The notes under the pieces were generated by a model. That model worked only from the letters and a program-made list of their open reading frames with translations. It had not been told where the DNA came from and did not search any database. The position numbers and the translations under genes were made by a program. Positions 59,441-64,000 of a DNA stretch of 64,000 nucleotides are shown in pieces. How positions within the stretch are numbered: position 1 is the stretch's first letter; each line of letters starts with the position of its first letter. The DNA comes from Gnetum montanum (taxonomy: Eukaryota > Streptophyta > Gnetopsida > Gnetales > Gnetaceae): assembly GCA_015680685.1 (NCBI GenBank), contig MNCI01002011.1, forward strand, positions 742,554 to 806,553, given 5' to 3'.

Positions 59441-60640
59441 CCTAGCAATAAACCTATGGATAAATTGCAATCTACCTTGCAACCCTTAAATCTCCTTAAT
59501 GTTAGTTGGAACTGCTAATTTGGATATGGCCTTAACCTTATTAGGATCAACATGTATCCCTACTTCAGACACTACAAAGTTGAGCATCTTATTGGTCTTG
59601 ACACCAAAAACACACTTCTTGGGATCAATTGTAAGTTCATACTTAAGGCATCATTTAAGTACAAGGTCAAGGTCATGTGTATGGTAATTTTCCACTTTGG
59701 ATTTAATGGCTATATCATCTAAGTAATCATTGAGAAAACTTAACATGTAATCGCTATAGATATACATCATGATCCTCTAGTAGATTGCTCCTATGTTCCT
59801 AAGGTTAAAGGTCATCATGATATAGCAAAAGATACCCCAAGGGGTCATGAAGGTTGTGCGAAGTTGATGTTATGGGTTTATCCTAATCTTGTTATATCCC
59901 AATAATCCATCCATAAAGGATAATAAGGCATACCTAGCCATGGTATTAATAAGCTAGTCAATACTAGGCAAAGGTTGCCTTATTTAGGCCTTAGGAATTG
60001 ATGTAAATACGAATACTCCCATTCTTCTTACAAACTATCACTATGTTGGAAATTGATTTAGTGTAGTCAACAACACTAATGAAACCAGCTTGGTAGAGTT
60101 TGTGATTTTGTCACAGACTACCATGGCCAAATTAGGTCCAATCTTGTGAACTTTTTGCTTAACTAGTCTAATGCTAGTATCAAGTATGATGTTGTGTTGT
60201 ACTAGGTGCAAGTCTAGGCCTTACATATATTCATATGACCAAGTTAAGGCCTTAATGTTATCTTGTAGGACCTTGGTAATGTCTTGAGCATGTTGAGGTT
60301 TTAGTGAGGGACTTAGTTTTAGGGTTTTCTCCTCACCTCTATGTGTTGTGATAGGAACCTCAATGAGAGAGTCTTTAGTAATGTAACCAACCTATAGGTC
60401 AAGGATCTTAACTAGGTTTTTAGGCCACTCAAGAGGTTTCTTGAGGGAGGCTATGTGGTTGATAAAACTCTTAGGCTCAAGATCTAGGTAATCATGGTCA
60501 ATGCACCATTCTACATCACTGTAAGGCCCACTTAGGCTCAAAGGTAAACTAATATGCTCCTAGGTACTCATACTTCAGTCTTGCATGTCAACCATAAGTA
60601 CATTAAGTGGCATAGGGGTAAAGATGAGTAAATAATATCA
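59441..60640 (-). pseudogene. Reverse transcriptase of element E and upstream linker
   Basis: On minus: ALTWSYEYM (about 60240) and VQHNIILD (about 60200) before RT; VCKKNGSIRIYINS then LNKATF (about 60035-59965); FMDGLLGYNKIRINP (about 59925-59880); TPWGIFCYIMM and NLRNIGAIYQRIM (about 59845-59780); and the catalytic NDYLDDIAIKSKVENY (about 59730-59690). VFGVKTNKMLNFVVSE and KEIQGLQGRLQFIHRFI finish it. The YLDD box is intact, but flanking stops rule out function. Gag and protease were not recognised upstream. Confidence 0.8.
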
Positions 60641-61250
60641 AAGTTCTATAAAATTATGCAAATCCATGCTATAAAATACATACAAAAGGTGAACAAGGTC
60701 GTATATGGCTATAAGGGATAGAAAGAAATTAATAAAATGAGACAAATGCTAAACAAAGGTCAAGTAAAGGCTGAATAAGGTTGAAAAAAGCTACAAAATA
60801 ACAAGGTAAAACAAGGTCACCTAAGGTAACAAGCTTGTCAGTATAAGGCCTTGGTAGGCCATGATGCCAGTTTAAGGCCATAAGAGGCCATCGTCCATGG
60901 TGTCAAATGGTAGTCAAGGAAGATCAAACCTCACAATTTAATACCAATCAAAGGTTAAACAAGGCTATATATGGATTTAATGTAGCGAATAAATGCAATA
61001 AAATTGAGATAGAAGTAGTATTGAGGCTAAATAAGGTCAATAATGCAACAATGGTCAAAACAGGTTGTAATATGATTGAAACAAGACCAAATAAGGCAAA
61101 GTGGAACATATATGAGAATCTTGATCAAAATATGGTAAAAAAAGGAATAGATTTTAATAGTTTTAGGCATTAGTAGTCCATGATTTCAAGCTACAAGAAT
61201 CATAGGTAAGTTTAGGCATTAGTTAGGGCTATTTAAATTGAAAAAGCAAG
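60641..61250. repeat. AAGGTCAAA-type low-complexity and AGGCC palindromic repeats, right copy
   Basis: AACAAGGTC, GGTTAAACAAGGC and similar words repeat irregularly. Units like TAAGGCCTTGGTAGGCCATG stand near 60850 and 60875, with decayed forms near 61160 and 61205. The open frame at 60907-61173 on plus is Lys/Asn-rich by composition and is not taken as a gene. Confidence 0.5.
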
Positions 61251-61254
61251 GTTT

Positions 61255-62805
61255 TTTAGCTATCCATACTGGACCTATAATGAATTCATGCTACCCAACA
61301 TGGATGGAGTGACTCCCAACATAGATAGGACATGCAAGTAGCTTCCTAGGATATTTTTGGGTATTTTTTTGACTCCTAATGGCTTGCATGTCTAGTGCTC
61401 TGAATTGGGAAAGGAAATAAGCTAGTTTTGGCATCAGTTTCAAACCTTGTAAACCCCTATTGAAGCCTAGATCTACCATCGACATTAGATCCATGCTTAG
61501 AAGTGTAGATCCAATGTGGATACTAATGAAAGTGGGTTGCATGAAACCCAAAGTATCAAAATTGAGACTAGGCCTTTCTAAGGTAGCATAGGGCAAAATC
61601 TATCAAGATTAATCATTTTGGAGGTGGAAAATGGCCAAAACGCAAGTTCTAAAGTCATACCCTCTTGTATCCACGTTGTCTAGCATGGATGGGAGGAGGT
61701 TTAGTGTGGATGCTCTAGAACTGAGCCATGACAAGGTCAAACAAGGTTGGATTTATAACTGGGACCAATTTTTTGCAATTATGCACTCCCAAACTAAATT
61801 TTGAAGCCATTTTGGAAGGGTTTTGAGCATTAAATAAAGTTTGAACTAGTATCCACAATGGATCCATGATGAACAACATGGATGAATGGGGGTGCTCTTA
61901 CTTTTTGGTCCTAGAATGGTTTTGGGAGTAGATCAACTAGGTGTTTAGGCTTCTAGGGCTAGAAACAGTGAATTCTAGGAATTTTGGCTATGTTTGAAGG
62001 TACTTTAAGGGCATGCATGATTATCCCCATTTCATCCATGTTGGGTAGCATTAATCCAGTGTGGATAAGCAGGCCTGGTATGTTTCATGATCAAAAATGA
62101 GATTAAACAAGTAAAAACTCGAGGCTCTGAAGTTATAGGCTTTGCTAGTGTAGGTTTCTATTCTCTAGGTGTGTTGATTTGTTGCCAAAAGTGGAAAGGC
62201 AACTCATCCACATTGGATCCACACTAGGTAGTGTGTCCACATTGATAGATCAAAAATGTTAGATTTAGGCTAGGTTTACAACAAATTAACCATGCATGTC
62301 AACTCCCAAGGTTGCCAATGTCAAGCGCTAGGATTCAAGGTCAAAAGTTAGTAGTTTTGAGGGCTTCTAAATGGTTTTGGAGGTTAGGTCCATGATGGAT
62401 CCACATTGGTTAGCATGGATCCGGTGTCGAGGATCAAAGGGGATAAATTTTTTATAATATTTAACAAGTTTTGATCGTGCATGTACCTCTCTAGGGTTGT
62501 CGGTGTTGATGGTTGAAGTCTAGGATCAAAATTTGGTAGTTTTAAAGGTTTTTGGATGGGTTTTTATCTTACCCATCTTGGTCCACACTAGATCCACACT
62601 AGCTAGTGTGGATGTAATGTGGGGGATTTAAAGGAATCAATTTCTTTTGGTTTTTAATCATTTTTATAAAGTTTAAGGCTCTAGGAGGTGCTAACAATGT
62701 TTTAGGATGCATGCAAGGCCATCTAGTATCATTTTAAGGTGTTTATGAGCTTCACATGGGTCTCCCCCTTAGTATTCATGCTAGATAGTATGGATTGGGG
62801 GGGGG
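61255..62805. repeat. Tandem array, about nine units of roughly 185 bp
   Basis: Each unit has a core of the type 'ATCCACAYTGGATCC...CTAGCATGGAT', seen near 61290, 61500, 61690, 61870, 62050, 62225, 62410, 62595 and 62785. Between cores, words such as GTGCATGTA-CTCC-AGGGTTG recur. Unit spacing is about 175-210 bp. It lies between the primer site at 62832 and pol of element E, where gag would be expected. Confidence 0.65.
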
Positions 62806-62811
62806 GGGGGG
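62797..62811 (+). repeat. Run of 15 G followed by AAA and six G
   Basis: On minus this is a long C run directly downstream of the primer site. It is prone to sequencing and replication slippage, so its length should be treated as approximate. Confidence 0.8.
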
Positions 62812-62817
62812 AAAGGG

Positions 62818-62832
62818 GGGAAGAGTCACCAA
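62818..62832 (-). promoter_or_regulatory. Primer-binding site, TGGYGACTC type
   Basis: On minus TTGGTGACTCTTCCC follows the LTR end GCTACATCACA. It resembles TGGCGACTC, which I recall as the start of the tRNA-Arg site used by Tat/Ogre elements; only the first nine bases agree. Confidence 0.5.
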
Positions 62833-63683
62833 TGTGATGTAGCGACCAAAAATGTCGGCAGCTGGAAAACATCGACAAGTCATCAGTCATTGATAGTCTT
62901 AACCTCATTTCCGCGGGAGGGCCATTCTGGATAAGATAGAAACAAGACCCCCTGAACAATCTGGTCAATCAGACAGGGACTTAGGCGATGTTAATATAAC
63001 CTTTTGTAGCCAGATAATTTGAAAATGAGACTGATAGCGCAAAATAATGCTTAAATGTAAAAGAGGCAGAAAACAGTGTAAAATGCAATGATAATCCATA
63101 GACAAAGTAAAATCTAGTTAGAAAAATGCACCAGTTCGAAGCTACAACTTCACTTTGTCAAGGTGGATATAATCAGTTGCACAATGCTGAGAAGTGCAGA
63201 GATCTTGAGAGTAACCAAGACATGTAGAGCAAGATGACTGTGTGTTTGAACGTGGACTCAGGAGTTAACAATGCGAAGTGCTACCAAGGTGGTAGAGAAG
63301 AGTAGAACAAAATGCCAACTAAGAGTGCTAACTATTTACAATGTCAAACAGAAAGTTTACAATGCTCAAGGTTATAGTGCTAACGTTTTTTGCTTGTCAG
63401 CCAACAAAATTGTTAGCCAACCAAAATTGCCAACAAACTGGATCCGGGGACCCTTCAAGCATTACTCATTGGGGTATTTATAGGACCGATGGCACGTGAA
63501 AGATGCAGTTTGGACACCACATGCCCTGGGCTTATGCTGACTTGTCTATACTGCACGTGCTTGCATAACCATTGGGTGAGTTTGCCATGCTGTAATTACA
63601 AACCTTCCATGTTGTAATTGTGCTGTTAGAGCAACGATGTGATTAAGTGGAGTGCATTGATGTAGCGTAACTTCCTACCACGC
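62833..63683 (-). mobile_element. CpG-rich LTR-like end at the right of element E
   Basis: Starts TGTGATGTAGCGACCAAAAA on plus, comparable with TGTTGCGACCGAAAATC of the left LTR for the first 17 bases, and has a minus-strand TATAAATA at 63477-63483. Beyond the edge the two LTRs do not align well by eye, so they may be from different families or subfamilies. It retains CpG (for example CCGCGGG near 62910, GCACGTG near 63492), unlike the rest of the window. It is interrupted by a B-type LTR. Confidence 0.5.
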
Positions 63684-64000
63684 TGATGAGTGGCGAGGTA
63701 CCCCTACACTCAACCATATGAAATGAGTGTAGCACGCGTGATCCAGTTGAACTCCGCAGACTAAATGCCTACACACCCCATGGAACACTTGGGGTTAATT
63801 ATTTTTTGTCTTCCCATACTTACTTGTGTTTGTCATGGTGTATGGTTAAGTAAGTCCGAGGTATATGATTTTTATATCTTTTATGTGTTTTTCTCCTATG
63901 CTATTGAGGTGAAGGGTTGAGAAACTAGCTAACTCTAACTAATGACTAAGTCTAAATTAACTAGCATCAGCATCTATTCCCACTTACCATACACACCCTG
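63684..64000 (-). mobile_element. Left part of a further B-family LTR, running off the window
   Basis: TGATGAGTGGCGAGGTACCCC matches the start of both B LTRs (TGATGAGCGGTGAGGTACCCC at 29117). Later blocks agree, including GAGGTATATGAT. No primer site lies to its left, so it is a 3' LTR of a minus-strand element or a solo LTR. It keeps more CpG than the B copies, suggesting a younger insertion. Confidence 0.75.

Noticed and set aside
60907-61173. 88-codon plus-strand frame
   Set aside because: Low-complexity AAGGTCAAA-type repeats produce the Lys/Asn-rich translation; no domain and no support from neighbours.
1-64000. CRISPR arrays, operons or bacterial signals
   Set aside because: Repeats are element-derived; no short regularly spaced direct repeats with unique spacers, and the gene content is eukaryotic retroelements.

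Overview
This window looks like intergenic DNA from a large, repeat-swollen plant nuclear genome. It is strongly AT-rich and CpG-poor. Almost every recognisable protein is a broken plant retrotransposon protein: Athila-like, Tat/Ogre-like, Ty1/copia and LINE. The age and depth of the nesting would suit a gymnosperm or another giant plant genome, but that is inference. I found no intact host gene, tRNA, rRNA or CRISPR array.

Layout, left to right. 1-5221: minus-strand Athila-like element 'Z' (RT, protease, gag, primer-binding site, one LTR), cut by the window edge and lying against an older LTR fragment (5222-5515). About 5990-9420: a decayed plus-strand LINE. 9752-10107: a dimer of tRNA-derived SINEs with 15-bp target-site duplications. 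10138-26134: element 'A' (plus, Athila-like), with a gag-only copia element (12236-17737) inside its gag. 26205-26331 and 26686-26856: two more SINEs with duplications. 29047-54594: element 'C' (plus, Athila-like with gag, PR, RT, RNase H and INT). Its 5' LTR was split by element 'B' (29117-38347, minus), its RNase H by composite 'D' (about 43857-52167), and its 3' part is cut by 'E'. 54595 to the right edge: 'E', a minus-strand Tat-like element (RT, RNase H, second archaeal-type RNase H, INT) with a tandem array of about 185 bp beside a CpG-rich LTR. A further B-type LTR starts at 63684.

Main observation. Elements A and B belong to different LTR families and lie on opposite strands. Both lack RT and integrase. 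Both carry a collinear long coding region of about 900 codons just upstream of the 3' LTR, where Athila elements carry an env-like ORF. Three blocks match between the copies at nearly the same spacing. In each element this region is preceded, at a similar distance, by a TATA-like site and short repeats resembling that element's own LTR U3. This suggests non-autonomous elements that keep an accessory protein under a second, LTR-like internal promoter. Elements such as C and Z would be the plausible source of pol.

Decay is mostly C-to-T and G-to-A. It turns Trp and Gln codons into stops and has eroded the tRNA-Asp primer sites. Boundaries come from reading LTR ends, PBS, PPT and duplications by eye. 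No alignment or database search was run, so domain edges are approximate.
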